DNA of 64,000 bases from Lota lota (lineage: Eukaryota > Chordata > Actinopteri > Gadiformes > Lotidae), in the NCBI GenBank assembly GCA_026745465.1, contig JACYXH010000221.1, forward strand, positions 1,226,001 through 1,290,000, written 5' to 3'. Position 1 is the first letter of the stretch. Each line of letters begins with the position of its first letter. This document shows, in pieces, positions 12,038-53,600 of the stretch. The notes below the pieces were generated by a model, which saw nothing but the letters and a program-made list of their open reading frames with translations, had not been told where the DNA came from and made no database searches. The translations under genes and the position numbers were made by a program.

Positions 12038-13102
12038 ACAGTGTAAAACACCTGTAGAACTGCACAGCAACGATCGTTATTAGGTGGCAACTGTATTTTA
12101 ATTCCTCATAAATTGGGCTAAATGCGATATAAGGAATAAACGATTATAGGCGGTAAAATATAAAACAATGAACAATTGTTCTCATTTTATTTTCACCCAT
12201 GAACTGCTGTTCAAACCAAACAATGTCGATATAAGTAACAGGAGCATATTGCTTTTGTTGTGGCCACCTGTAGAGTAGGCATACCTTCTGTACAATAACT
12301 GTATATTTGAAGTACAATGGAATGGTCAGATATTTATTGATGAGAAAATATTACAAGCCTAATAATGTATGTATCACTGTTGTACTTGCTGTTTGCTAAT
12401 ATCAATGGAACAGTCTTCTATTGTGTCATGCTCAATATTGATTGGACGATCCTGGATTGATTAGGCCGCTTTTAACATATAAACAATGAATATCAGTTTC
12501 TCACATTTACCTGTTGATACCTAAATGATTAATACCTTTATTACAAAACCTTTATAACAAAAAAAAAACCATTACTTTTTTTGGGGTGGTTTAGATAATA
12601 AAGCTCATTAAGATAATCTGAAATTGGAATCATTTTATTCTCTGTATTACTCTCTAACTCTCTAATTAAGTCATTCATGATGGAGTATTATGTGTTAGGC
12701 ATAGCATTTAAGGAAAGTTAAATAAGAAAAAGAGAAGCAAAGTGTAGAGGAAGCAAATGTGATGGGATATGCATTAATGTCTATATGTTGTTTTAAGGAG
12801 GAAATACATTCCTCAATTCCCTCACTTGAGCACAAGCCCACTCAATCAAAACCGTTTGGCAGTTGGCACTTTTCTTTAATTAAGTGCCTTAGGTCTGCTT
12901 GGAAATAAAATGGAATGATGAATCTGGTCATGAGACTCAAACTAGCTGTAGCAAAGTTAACTTGCAAGACATAAGTATCATTGATACTGTGAAACAGGGG
13001 CTCTAGTTGAACAGTTTTAAGACCTAGACAATGCTTAGAGGCATGTTGGATCCTAATCTCAGCACTAAGAACAGGGGGAAGATAGCAAATCATTCACAAC
13101 TG

Positions 13103-13150
13103 CACACACACACACACACACACACACAAAACACACACGCACACGCACAA

Positions 13151-13186
<36 letters not shown>
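13103..13186. repeat. CA array facing TG array
   Basis: (CA) at 13103-13147 with minor interruptions, then AAATT, then (TG) at 13153-13186. The two halves are reverse complements and could form a long hairpin. Such a junction can arise by inversion within a CA array. Confidence 0.85.
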
Positions 13187-13187
<1 letters not shown>

Positions 13188-13840
13188 ATAAATCAAAATA
13201 GTCATGTTTTCTAAAACCTATTGGCCTCTTGCTACTTAAAATACTTCGTCTGTAATGGCTCAAAATCTAATTTTGGACTAGTGAGCAAATGTAATAAAGG
13301 CCCTAATGTAATAAAACGCAATTACGTCTTTTATAACTGTATCATGCATAATTTCCCCGTTTAATTTAGTCAATTCTTATTTTATCAAGCATTCATTGCA
13401 GGCTGGCAACCATTCATACCTACTTAAGTAAGATTAATATAAATGTGTCACATATTTTGAAAAGGCTTAAGAACTGCATTTTTACTGAATTGATTTTGTT
13501 ATTATTGTTCTTTTATTGACTTGAATTTCCGATGTTACCGAAATGGTGACCATCCCATACCTAGATCATGTATTAAGGGGTTTTAAATGAAACAGTACAT
13601 TACATTCAACCAAAATAATGATATTTGATGATTTAGTGTATTTTTGGAATACAAGTATTTCGGTATTTCATGGGTGTGTATAGGCCTAGGCCTACTTATT
13701 TTTGCCATGTATAATCCACTGTACATCATTTCAATGTAAGATCATTTTTAAATGTTTCCAAAAATATATATTTTACACAATGGGAATCACAGAGACGTTG
13801 TGAATTCCTTCATACTACCATTTAAATCAGGTTACTCGAC

Positions 13841-14033
13841 AAGCAACTCAAACCATAGCATGCTATACACTGTGACTTATGTAAAGCACCACAGACCATG
13901 GCATGCTATACACTGTGACTTCTTTAAAGCAACTCAAACCATAGCATGCTATACACTGTGACTTATGTAAAGCAGCACAGACCATGGCATGCTACATACT
14001 GTGACTTATTTAAAGCAACTCAAACCATAGCAT
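13841..14033. repeat. 43-bp minisatellite with A-B alternation
   Basis: Five units start at 13841, 13884, 13927, 13970 and 14013 (last one partial). Units 1, 3 and 5 begin AAGCAACTCAAACCATAG. Units 2 and 4 begin AAGCACCACAGACCATGG, with one base changed in unit 4. All share GCATGCTA and ACTGTGACTT. The array is therefore a higher-order repeat of 86 bp. Confidence 0.9.
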
Positions 14034-15589
14034 GGTTCAACGTATTCCACTCCCGCAATAACGCCTTTTCTATGTAGACACAGGCAATACGTTTCCTTTA
14101 GTATTCATGACTTCAAGGCAGCATCTATTGACAACACATGTGAGGTGTTACAGGTAGGCCTATGTAGAACAGCACCGACCCCTGGATATAGAGGGTGTGA
14201 TGGCAAGACTGAAACCCATTGACAAGTGATGAACTGAATCTACATACTGAATGGCCATACGTGGATCAGAGTTATTTGAAACTCGTATGTTTTTTTTTTT
14301 TTTTGTATAAGGCAGGTCTCGCTAAGGCAAGTGCATTGCTGTGAGGAACCCTGGACATCATTCCAACCCAAGACAGATAAATAATAACCAGACGCCAGGA
14401 TAAATACTGGACCCCGTGAAGTTGTTAATATGACCCCCGGAAAGATGACTTGGTGAAGTTATTCTTGATGAACATGTCGCAGTCTCATAACGTATTTATA
14501 GACCCCCAAATGAAAGGACAGTAGGGAGACGCACTCAAAGACACCATTATGCCGTGGCTTGGTTCGGATATGACAGCGTAGGAAGTGCTTTCAAAATAAA
14601 AGTTATTATCATGCGCTTCCCTCGAGCTAGGAGATCAGTCACATGCTGCTATGAGACTGACCGAGAGCAGAGAGAGAACAGAACGGAACAGAAGGCCTTT
14701 ATAGAGCACAACACACTATCCCTTTCACAGACACTCACATGTATAAAAGTCATTGCTCTGTATCAATGCTTGCATGACACCTCTTATTCAACTCTTGTTT
14801 CTGCAAATATAAGCATGTGAACTTAACCCCAGTGTTCATTTCCCCATGTCTTCCTGCCTTAGAATATATTGGCCTCCCATATTGCCTAGAAAGTCCTACA
14901 TTACTTATCGATATCTTTCCCAGTATTTGGAAATAGGCCGTTGTGATCCTCCTGTTAATTTGTTTAATTTATCTATAATTTTTGTATTAAATCAAGTTGT
15001 TTTAAGTGATTCATATTGTACAAGGCTATACAGAATAGGCCATAGAGGCACTGCACTGTAGACTTGAGCAAAAAAGTAACATGTTGACAGTTGGGCAGAA
15101 TGACATTGGAACAAACAGAATCAATACTATTTATTCTTCCTAGTGGGATAGACAGGGTGTGGACAAGCCATCCTTTTGTATAGCCACAGTGAATATAATG
15201 TTGTGTTTCACTGTTTCAACCTTTTCTACATGATAGTCAACACCCTAGTATACTTGAAGATCTGCACTCAAATCCCAATGTTCATACACACCTCCTCCAA
15301 AGGCGTAAACTCGTATGGTTATGCCTTTTATGCAGTACTATTCATTACGAGTTTTGGGAGATAAGTACCTATTGCATATTTGATTGCCATTCTGAGGAAT
15401 CAATAAACACTCTCCACTTAGTACAGCCTTATGTCCACATCTCCATTTCTTCTGGCGCCTCATGTCCACTAGATGGCGCTCGTTGGCAACCTTCTTTCCA
15501 AAAGGAAAAACAAACCGTGGTCAAGATAGTGATGTTGCAGATGTCAAATACAAAACGCCGTCTTGACAGTGCTCGCTGTATGTACACAC

Positions 15590-15650
15590 GGAAACATATC
15601 CGGAAGAACGACATCGACATGCTTTGTGCTGAGTGAGAGCCACAATACGG
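15590..15650 (+). promoter_or_regulatory. Candidate def8 promoter / first non-coding exon
   Basis: A CCGGAAG motif (ETS/GABP-like) at about 15600 is followed by a possible donor ACG|GTGAGC at about 15650 and by CpG-containing sequence with repeated GTTAGC. The first coding exon of def8 begins after a clear acceptor at 16941-16942, so a 5' untranslated exon must lie upstream. This is the best-looking place; it is inference. Confidence 0.3.
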
Positions 15651-16135
15651 TGAGCTGTGACTGTTGTGGTAAAACAGGGGTAACGTTAGCTAACATCATT
15701 ATCATAACAGTGCCACTGCTAGCCCCGGCTAGTTAGCGTTAGCTACTTGTATATTTATCCCAGTCTGGATTCTTCTACCGTCTCACCAATTACACCGTTA
15801 TTTATCGGCAGTCTTAAGTGTAACATTGGTATGCAATGGCAAGCATTAAGGGGCGATGTTTGCTCCTAAATGGTAGAAGCACGACAAAAGACCAGCGTCG
15901 CTGGAGAACTCTGGGCTCAGATTGGTTGAGGTCAGTGGTTCGATGGCCGAGACTCCAGCATGCTGGATCGATGCGGGCAGTGTCGCGTTGTTCGGTAGCG
16001 TGACGTTTACTCGTGAAGTGGTACTTCTAGGTGTGTTAGATGGGCCGCCTCTGGACCTGATTTATAGGTTAGATATGACCTAAGTACCTATGTGTAATGT
16101 CTAAGTGTGGCTATTAAGTCACACTTGGGTGGGTG

Positions 16136-16136
<1 letters not shown>

Positions 16137-16180
<44 letters not shown>

Positions 16181-16181
16181 G
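16137..16181. repeat. (TTG)n microsatellite
   Basis: About 15 TTG units in the presumed def8 5' intron. Confidence 0.95.
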
Positions 16182-16956
16182 AACGTGATGAGTTAGAAGA
16201 TAACTGAAACGGGTTTCCTCAAGGGATGGATTGAAAACAATCCAATCAACTAACGATTTCGATTATAAAGCATCAAAAGGCAAATTCAAAAGAATGAAAA
16301 CAAAGAAGTCTTCCATCAAAGCAAGCTAAATCAATACGCACAGATAGATGTTAGTCTAAACAGGGCGTGAGTTTAGAACAAAAGAGGACATTGTAGTCTG
16401 TTCCAATGGCGTTAAGAATAACTTCTGTAACCTTAAAATATAAGTTGTAACTTGCTTAATGCTGATACGTTATTAATAACGATTTAGACCAAACGAGCCA
16501 CTGGACTGAATGAAGGGAGACCGTGCATTACTGACCACAAACACTGCACAGATATAAACCTGTGTAAATAGTTGGGTCAGCTGTTCAGAGAAGTGCAGAG
16601 CAAGAGAGTTTTCGGGCTGCAGAGGTGGAGAAGGCTGTCAGTCCCACACTATGGAACAGGGAGAAGACCAGGTGTGCTGTTCTACAGCCTGCTGTATTTA
16701 AACACACCACAAACCGTTATCCTAATGCGATTACACTTGAATATCATCGTTTTCTTTTGTGTTGCAGACACTAAAGGTGTCATCCAACTATACAGTCTGT
16801 GAAAGGGATTCCTGGATTTGATTGTTACTCTCTGGCTGGAGCCCTTTAGTGGCCCACAACCTGATAATAAATAACCTCCATTGTTCAATAGTGACTGCAG
16901 CAGCCCTATATCTATAAGTTTGTCTTTGTGTTTCTCTTCAAGATGTAGCCATTGAG

Positions 16957-25681
<8,725 letters not shown>

Positions 25682-28600
25682 AGATGGCGCGGGCCAGATG
25701 TTACTGTGACCATTTGTGAACATTGCACTTTGATTGGCTCTGGTGTACTGCTACCCCCTGTCAACACTGAGGTGTTAAGCCTAGCTTGTTTTGTCCAAAT
25801 AGTTTTTTGTGCAGATGTTTCTGGTGTGCGTTTCAATTCAGTGCACTGGAAACATGTTTTTTCTTTTGTATTTTAAATCCTGGTCTGAGACTGGTGTACA
25901 CACTGTGTTTTGTGTGTATTTGCCTACGTGTCTTATGTACAAGCCTGTATACTTACAAAATGGGTATAAGTGGCCTGCAGACACATCAATAGGTCATGTT
26001 AAATGCAGGAGTTTTGTAATGTATAAAGTGTTCCGTCTTTTTCTTTTTACTGCAAACTTTGCATAATCTTTAATCAAAAGTCCTAATGGCAAGAGATAAA
26101 TACTTCTAAGGTGATGACACAGCTTTAAAGAATTTCTAAATTCAAAATAAAAGTAAATCATCAAACTCTTTGCCGAAATGATGACATTACATTTTGCTTT
26201 TATTTTCTTTGTTTTTGATGCCTCCTCATTCATTCTCTAAAGGTGCGTGCCAAGTGGCTACAAAGCAGGATACATTATGTTGCCTTTTTACGTGAAACGT
26301 GTGTGAAATTCTATAGTGTCATGTAGTGCAGTTAATCTCAGAGCAGTTTGTAACAAATTAAACCAGTACTCCTCATTCATGTTTGCATAGTCCAGCTTGA
26401 CAGCTAGAAGTCAGTGTTGTTTATCAATTGTATTCTGAATATCTCAGTGCAGCAGCCATTGTGTTCTTGGTTGCGGTCCCAAGTATAGCACATTTCGTCA
26501 CTCTTAAGGGGCGTGTAAATGATTAAACACCATTGTTTTGACTGTGTATCTTTCAGCATGGGTTTTCTTCTGAATAACCATTGTAGGAGTTGATGGAATC
26601 GTATGTGGTGCATGAATAAAATGCTTGCCTCAAGAGATGTAGTATTTGTGTCAAAGCTGACGTAATGTATTGCATTCACCATAATAGTTGATGATTATAT
26701 AGTTGAAAAATAATTATTCAATTCATAGATCAACCTTCTTGGCTACTTATTTAGACAGACATTAAGAGGGTATACTTTTTCTAAAGATTTATTTGTGTTA
26801 AAGATTTCTTATTGTTTAATTGCTGAATTACATCCTAATCAGTGTCTATTTCTAGTTTGCCCTGAGGTCAAATAAACTTACTCAATAACTAAGTATATGT
26901 TAATATTTAATCTTCACTTACAACTGTAATCTTCACCAACGAGAGACATCCAGATGTTAATGGAACCTCATTTTCCAGCAGATGAAAAGGTAATGAGCCA
27001 GAATACTCTGGGTTTTTATACAGTGGAAGGATGTATAATTGATTTAATAGAAATAGGAAATAATTTTAAACCCCCCCCCCCCCTTTTTCACCTTTGTCAT
27101 TCATCTTGATAGGTATAATTTGTATTAATGAACAGTATGCTGTATGTTTTAAAAAACTCAATATAATACAACGATCGGGCTGCTATCTAATACATTATAG
27201 CATATAATTTCCTCACCTTTTAATTGAATTCAATTGAATCAAGCCATATCACTGCACTGTATGGGAAGCTAATGCCTTTCTGGCAATGCTTAATTAGGAG
27301 GTTGTTCTTTGCAATTTGGCAAGCTCTGCTTATTTATCATACGCCGCCTGACTCATTATGTCGAGACAATTTCACACTTACACAGAGAAACACAGAGTGC
27401 ATGATGGGCTGATACATCATATAATTAACAGTGAGTCAATGATTTCCCTGTGTTGTTTTGATACTGGAGATCTGGCGAGGAGGAGTCCTCTTAAATGTGG
27501 TATTTCCTGATTGCTTCAGGCAAATTGATAGATTCTTTGTAGTTGGGCTTATGAAACATTTTTAGTTTGATCAAAGCCCATGGATACTGCGATTAAACTA
27601 AACTACTCTCAACAGCTCATTTGTACACAACTGTCTTTTGTAAAGAAATAATCTGTTTGCAATAGGTTGGAAAGGGAGAGAAACATTGCTGTTGTACCAT
27701 AACTGTAAAAGCTCATGCAGTTAATGTATTGGTGTACTCTCTGTTACACCAATACACCACATGTTTGAATTGTAAACCGTACAATGACAATGCTTTCATT
27801 CGTCCCCAAACGAATCACACAGATATTAAACACATTGTCGCTATAGTGTTACGTCATTCTCAGACTCTAAAGCAAACGTAAGATAATACTTAAGCATTCT
27901 TTGATCTCCAAGTTGCTGTGCTTTTTTCGGTTGGCACACAAATGAGAGAGTTGCATAATAATATCTGCAGTCTGTTGGCACTTTATTATATTTGTTTGAA
28001 AATGCAAAACAATGTGGTAAAATTTTACAATAACTGAAAGTCTATTTCAGTGGAATAGACATGTCTTTAACAGACCCTGAAAAACAATTGGCAGCAATAA
28101 CCATCTCCGATAAGAGTAAACTGGCTCACATTTGTGTTTTCTTTTCAGACAATTAAAATACTGTCAAGCATGGAATTTAGCAGAGAGTATATTGAACGTA
28201 GCCGTCTTCATGTTGGTCATGTTAACACAGTGTGGCAATAACCCTGGCACCGAAATTAAACTTGAGAGACAAGAGTGCAATCTTTGTGTTTTCGTTTTGG
28301 TAATTGTTACTTCGGCACACACACAGAAGATGGAGAAGGTTTGATGGACGAACGTAACAAAACAAAAAGCAGTGATCCCCAGCAGTGATTGTCTTTAAAT
28401 AACAGTTTTCATGCTCCTGTATGGGTGTTCACAGACAATCAGGGACATTCTATTGCTGGATATTGATACTCTTTGAAACCTCTCAGTCTCATGGGGGAAG
28501 GGTGTGGAGGTGTGGGGGCCCAGGCCCCATGCTGTCCCCTAAACCTAGACACTGTTCCCATTCAGACTCTTCTGCCCACCCCTGAGAGGCCAGGAGAACG

Positions 28601-28977
28601 GAGGTGCCGTTCTCCCACTGACAACATACCCTGTTTTTAAATAAAGCCCATAAAACTCACCCAGAGTGCAATAAAAAACCCAGTTTCTTTAAACAATGAC
28701 TTTCCCTATGCACTCATATGTGTGTGGCTGAGAGAGAGAGAGCGATTGATAGATAGACAGACAGAGAATGGACGAGTGCAGACAAACAGAAAGAGAGGGT
28801 ATGCATATTGCATGGTTCCTCTCTACATTCCATCAGCCGTGTTACAGAGCATTAGTACCAGAGTCCAATCTGAAATAGTCCCTGTAGCACCAAGGAACTT
28901 AGTTGGGTGGGGTGGGTGGGTGGGGGGCTCTGGCTGTGTCTGCTCTGGGGCGTGCGCGCCAACGCCAGCTCTCTCTC
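25682..28977. other. def8-dbndd1 convergent intergenic region
   Basis: def8 (+) and dbndd1 (-) converge here, so both 3' UTRs should lie inside. There is a C13 run at about 27071. The block around 27210-27400 is non-repetitive and could be a conserved non-coding element, but I cannot test this. No coding gene is visible. Confidence 0.55.
26146..26151 (+). terminator. Candidate def8 poly(A) signal
   Basis: AATAAA lies 465 nt after the def8 stop. Further AATAAA copies at 26615-26620 and 26871-26876 are possible alternatives giving longer 3' UTRs. Confidence 0.45.
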
Positions 28978-44083
<15,106 letters not shown>

Positions 44084-44186
44084 CCAGCCCAGCAGTGAGT
44101 GTCTCGCTGCTTACAACAATAGCATCAGAGAGTGTGGATAAAGGAGGCACAGATGGTGGCAGACAGCGCTGGAACAGCCTTTGTGC

Positions 44187-44189
<3 letters not shown>

Positions 44190-44253
<64 letters not shown>

Positions 44254-44290
44254 AGTGTGTTTGAGTGTGTATGTGTGTGTGTTTTTGTAT
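44190..44290. repeat. GT microsatellite upstream of dbndd1
   Basis: A pure GT run to about 44250, then imperfect, about 110 bp upstream of the dbndd1 start codon on the minus strand. Confidence 0.9.
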
Positions 44291-44367
44291 GTGTGTTAGT
44301 AGAAGACAGACAGATAAATAGAGAGACCCATGAGAGAGATTGAGAGAGAGCGATGTAGGTGTGTGTG

Positions 44368-44781
<414 letters not shown>

Positions 44782-45044
44782 CAGAGGGAGAGGGAAAGAG
44801 TCAGACAGAGAGAGATGGGAACGGCAGCATCACACAGCAGATCTCGAAGCTACTTTGTTCAGTAAGCGTAGCATTGTTGAAGAGCTTGGTGGCAATATAA
44901 TGCAGAGAGATCCAGAAAGGGAGAGGAAAAGGAAGGGAGGGAGGAAGGTAGGGGAAAATGGGTGGGGGTGTAAGCTGGCACCCTGCCCAGACTGAAGCCA
45001 GAATGGGGTATCAGCAAAGGCTGTGGGGCACAGCAAAGAAAGGG

Positions 45045-45048
<4 letters not shown>

Positions 45049-45139
<91 letters not shown>

Positions 45140-45227
45140 CGTGTGTGTGTGTGTGTGTGCGTGCGTGATATGATTACCAGATCATCATGAATGTGTTTCA
45201 ATTAAACTACACGATATTGGACCACTG
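45049..45227 (+). repeat. (GT)n plus 63-bp tail, copy 1
   Basis: (GT)n at 45049-45166 is followed by a 63-bp unique tail (45165-45227) beginning GTGATATGATTACCAGATCA and ending ATTGGACCACTG. The same tail follows a GT array at 49772-49834 with one substitution. Confidence 0.9.
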
Positions 45228-45345
45228 CTGTAACAGGAAACCCACTCCTTTGTTAGAACGTTACTCTGCTCTTACTAGTTGACTAGAGATGGCCCTCTAG
45301 TGGTGGTATGAAAAACAACTAGTCTCTCGATAGTCATGTGATCGC

Positions 45346-45359
45346 GTTGCCATGACGAA
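45346..45359 (+). promoter_or_regulatory. Candidate RFX X-box of gas8
   Basis: GTTGCCATGACGAA has a perfect left RFX half-site (GTTGCC), the AT spacer and a right half matching 4 of 6 consensus positions. It lies 138 bp upstream of the start codon of a motile-cilium gene, where X-boxes are expected. Confidence 0.45.
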
Positions 45360-45424
45360 ATGTTGTTGTTTGAGATCTCTGAGTAGGACCTCTTTTGCAG
45401 CCATTATACTAGCTTGCACAAGAG

Positions 45425-45433
45425 ATATATAAA
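45425..45433 (+). promoter_or_regulatory. TATA-like element of gas8
   Basis: ATATATAAA lies about 50 bp upstream of the gas8 start codon. If used, the 5' UTR would be only about 25 nt. Cilium genes often lack TATA boxes, so this may be chance. Confidence 0.3.
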
Positions 45434-45483
45434 CCTGTACTACTGTATCTTCGGGGTTAGGCTATCCCTCGCAACATTTGGAA

Positions 45484-49491
<4,008 letters not shown>

Positions 49492-49631
49492 CCTCAAACT
49501 GTATTGCTCTCTGATCTCGGATAGCTCAATTTATATTTATAAATATTTGTATGGTGTGTGCCTTTGTACGATTTTCTGTGGACTCGGGACGTGAAATGAA
49601 TGAAGAACCAGAACAACAGAAGAAAAGAAAA

Positions 49632-49834
<203 letters not shown>

Positions 49835-49880
49835 TATGTATGTGTATATATATGTATATATATATATATATGTATATATA

Positions 49881-49934
49881 TAAAAATCTAAAAATGTATT
49901 TTATATATATATATAAATACATTTTTAGATTTTT
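49881..49934. repeat. AT-rich inverted repeat
   Basis: AAAAATCTAAAAATGTATTT pairs with its mirror across a TATA core. It is immediately downstream of (TA/TG)n. Confidence 0.8.
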
Positions 49935-50657
49935 CATTCACAAAGCAATGCTTCATGCAACAAAGAAAATAAGAGAGGGATAAATGAAGTATTCTGACAA
50001 CAGACAAGCTGCAGGGGATTTGCATAAGTATTTTCTATACGGATATTTGATCAGAACAGATGAATTGTATCACATCTTGTATCCAACCCGCTATTGGGTT
50101 TAGATAGAAAAACAAGAGTTGTTAAACTGAACAAGGCCTGCAGGTGGTGGTCAAGTACCACTAATCTACTGATGCACGGGGTTGTGCTTTTTTGGTCCAG
50201 TGCTATCATCCGATATTCTGGGTCCCAAACTGCGTTTATTACGATACGCTTATGTATAAAGTGCGCAACTAAAACGCAATGCAACTGAAAATCAAATACA
50301 GTATGTCTTCATTTAATAACATAAATATCTCCATATCCATAATTATCAAACGATCGTGCATCGATATGCAGCGATACATGTTCAATGTAATTAGGGAAAG
50401 AAAAACAGTAATTGATATTCCTCTACACCAGGATTTCAGTATTTAATTTGTGTTCGTCGAACACATAACTGCATCATGGATTTAATTTAGCAATTGCGAA
50501 TGAATTGGTCTTCGTGGGCTTCCATACAACAAAAGCCTTAGACAAGCAGCTGTTGTTGCGATGTTTTACACCGTCTACTTGCACCACTCCTCTACTTAAA
50601 TTACTTTTCTGGATCCTTGGAGAAAGTTATTTGTATCACCTACGAGCTCTGCGTAAT

Positions 50658-53600
50658 ATGGAGGCTGTTGTAAAGATAAGATCTGGTAAAATGTTTACGA
50701 CGTTTTACGTCCTTAACACTATAATTCCATTGCATGACTATCAATTTTAAAATTAGGATTATTTGCTTAAGTTTATCTTTGTCTATTATAAATATGCATT
50801 TACCCTTTGGTTTTAGGGGCCACAAAATGGGATATTCGACAGAAAGTTTGGGACCATATTGAAGAAAATAATCTCGCAAACTTCCCGAGGCCTGTTCACA
50901 ACCGTATTCCAAATTTCAAGGTAATGCATTTCATTACATTTTAGCCGTACAATACTACGGCAAAAATTGTGTTAAGGACGTTGAATGTGTAGTTCAGGCC
51001 CTATGCGCGTTCCCACACAGTCCAATAATATGTAATCTACGTTCACTGTGAACCTCTAGGTTGCACAAAAGTAGCCAGAGAACACCTCTCTGTCTACTTG
51101 TTCATCTGGTGGGGACAACAAACTTTTTAACTGCAATGGGATAACGGGAATCAAACCACAATACCTAGGCTCATTTAGATTAATCTCTTAAAAAAGTATG
51201 ACGTCGAATGCATATTTTGGATATACAGTATCCAATTTGGATTTAATATACCAACAGCCGGATTCGTAAATGCCAATAGAATACTGTTTAACGGAATGTA
51301 TGCCCATCAATTGTATTCAAGATCTTTATTGATTGGTTTTCTCTGCATGTTTGCAACCTACTCAATGGTCGCGGGTTAGGGTGCAGTTGAAGCCTGTGAC
51401 AGGCTGACGGCCCTTGAGGAATTCAAGTCTAGCCAGACCGTCAAAGTAAACCCTGACAGACCGCAGCAGCAGGCACGCTTTGTCACACTGGACGTAAGTT
51501 CCTGCTACATACCTTCTGCTCCCTCTTGTCCACACCCTCCTCCATGCAGGGGGCCTTCAGCGCCTGTGCCAGGGTCACTGGGCTTGAGGCCTTCACCGAG
51601 ACAGCTGAGGTGAAAGTGGATCCTGACAAGCCTTTGGAGGGCGCTCGGCTAGAAGTGCTACAGGTAGTAGTCATGTGTGGGTGGAAAGGCCTCTAGAAAC
51701 TACATATGAAGGCCCACTCACGCCCGTTTTATTTAACCGAAATAAGTTTTTTTGTATTTCATACAAATGTTCACAGTCTTATGTTTTATGTTAAACATTA
51801 ACAAGTGGCCATTGAACACTAACCATCACAAGTCTGCTTCTTAATCTCTTTTAAGGCAAAGAAAACGCTGTTGGTGCCCACCCCTCGTCTTCGCGCTGGT
51901 CTCTTCAACAAGATTACCCCTCCAGAGGGGGCCAGCAAAGAGCAGCTGCGTGTGTGCTCTACATCCCAGGTTGGTTTTAAGCTAGCTCTGGTTTAGCTAG
52001 CTAGAGACATTCATGCATTACATGCATTTCTGGTTGACTGTACATCTGTCTGCAGGGCGTGAAGGAGTTCAGCGTGCCTGTTGGCCTGGATGCCAAGGTG
52101 AAGGTGGACCTGGTGGTGGTTGGCTCTGTGGCCGTCTCTGAGAAAGGTGAGAGCCACAGCATTAGCTCTGAGATGTTAGTATAACCCGAAATGCTCGTTT
52201 ATTAGCCAATCTGGCAGGCAAACACAAAAAAAAGAGGCCACAAATAGTCATCTCAGTAGCTGTCTTTATGTTGAGAAGTAATGTGAAAAATCGTCTCCTT
52301 CGGAAAGGCCATCATAAAAACCGGATGGTTTGTGAGATCGATCCAGGTCCCTTTAGCATGATACTGACGGACTACACCAGAGTCACGACATCGTCCTGTC
52401 TGGTGTCAACAGAACCGCCCCATGATCATATGGACAATGTTTGCCTGGAACCGTGGTCCCTGTTATCCTTTGGGGAATGTTGGAGAGGCTCTGTGTACAT
52501 GGGAACGTGGTTGCCGACCCGCTTCATACCCTCATAAGTGCAGTTTTTCTGCACTTATTCACACTATGCCATTGATACCAATGAACCAACCTAATGGTTC
52601 CAGGAACATGGCCGTCAGGGTTGATCAAGTAGCCTACTGAGCAGGCTCAACTCTGAAATATATTGGCCTCTTCTAACTACATATATATATTTATTTATTA
52701 TGAACATCATGTTTATTTTTTGCATATATAGGGCTTGTCCATCATAACGTCACATCGCAATGACCGCCTCCAGTACCAAAGTATTACAGCTTAGGAATGT
52801 TATTGGTAGTAATGGTGTTTTGGTCATTGTTTAGGAATTGAAGCGTGAAATTATTAATCAATATGGAGGGACACTGTTGTTTCTCATGTGAGGCGTGGCA
52901 AAACAAAGTTTTGATTAGTCTAGGTTATGATAAGTTAACATTTATTAAGGGTTATCACAAAATGGCGACTATTGCCCACAAAAAATCCCATGATGCATTC
53001 TGATGTACAAGCCCTGTATATGCAACATACAGTGTGGTACATATGCTGCCACTTTGCTTACCACCTGACTTGTTGTTAGAGTGTGCTCAAGTAGAATTAA
53101 ACCTTCACTTGCTCATGACACACACTTCCTCTTATCAAGCCATCATTCAAATGTGTCACAATCTCTTACAGACACACACCATTTTGACCAGGCCATTTTG
53201 ACCAGCAATTTGTTTATTTATTTCCTGGTAGTTGATGACATGTTGTCAACAACGACTATGCCAGTAGTAGGAGATGTCTTGCCAGGAAGGAGAAATAGTA
53301 CCGCCGATGGTGTGTATAATCTAGTTTCAAGGTTGGAGTGAGATACATGAGAGGCACTTCACGGTTTGACGATTTCTACTGATGCAGGACTTTTGTTACA
53401 TAGCAGCCCACACAAATGCATTCATTAGGAAGTCCACCCAATGCTACCATTGGGGACTCCTCGCAAGCCGTCCGTGGCTAACTTCTGCTCCTGTCCTGAG
53501 ATAAGGCAACAATCTCCATACGTCTGAATGTTCTTTTCTCTATTGGATTATTGGAATTCAAGCCCCAATCAGAGCCGTCCTGTAGGAAGGGCAGTGGCCG

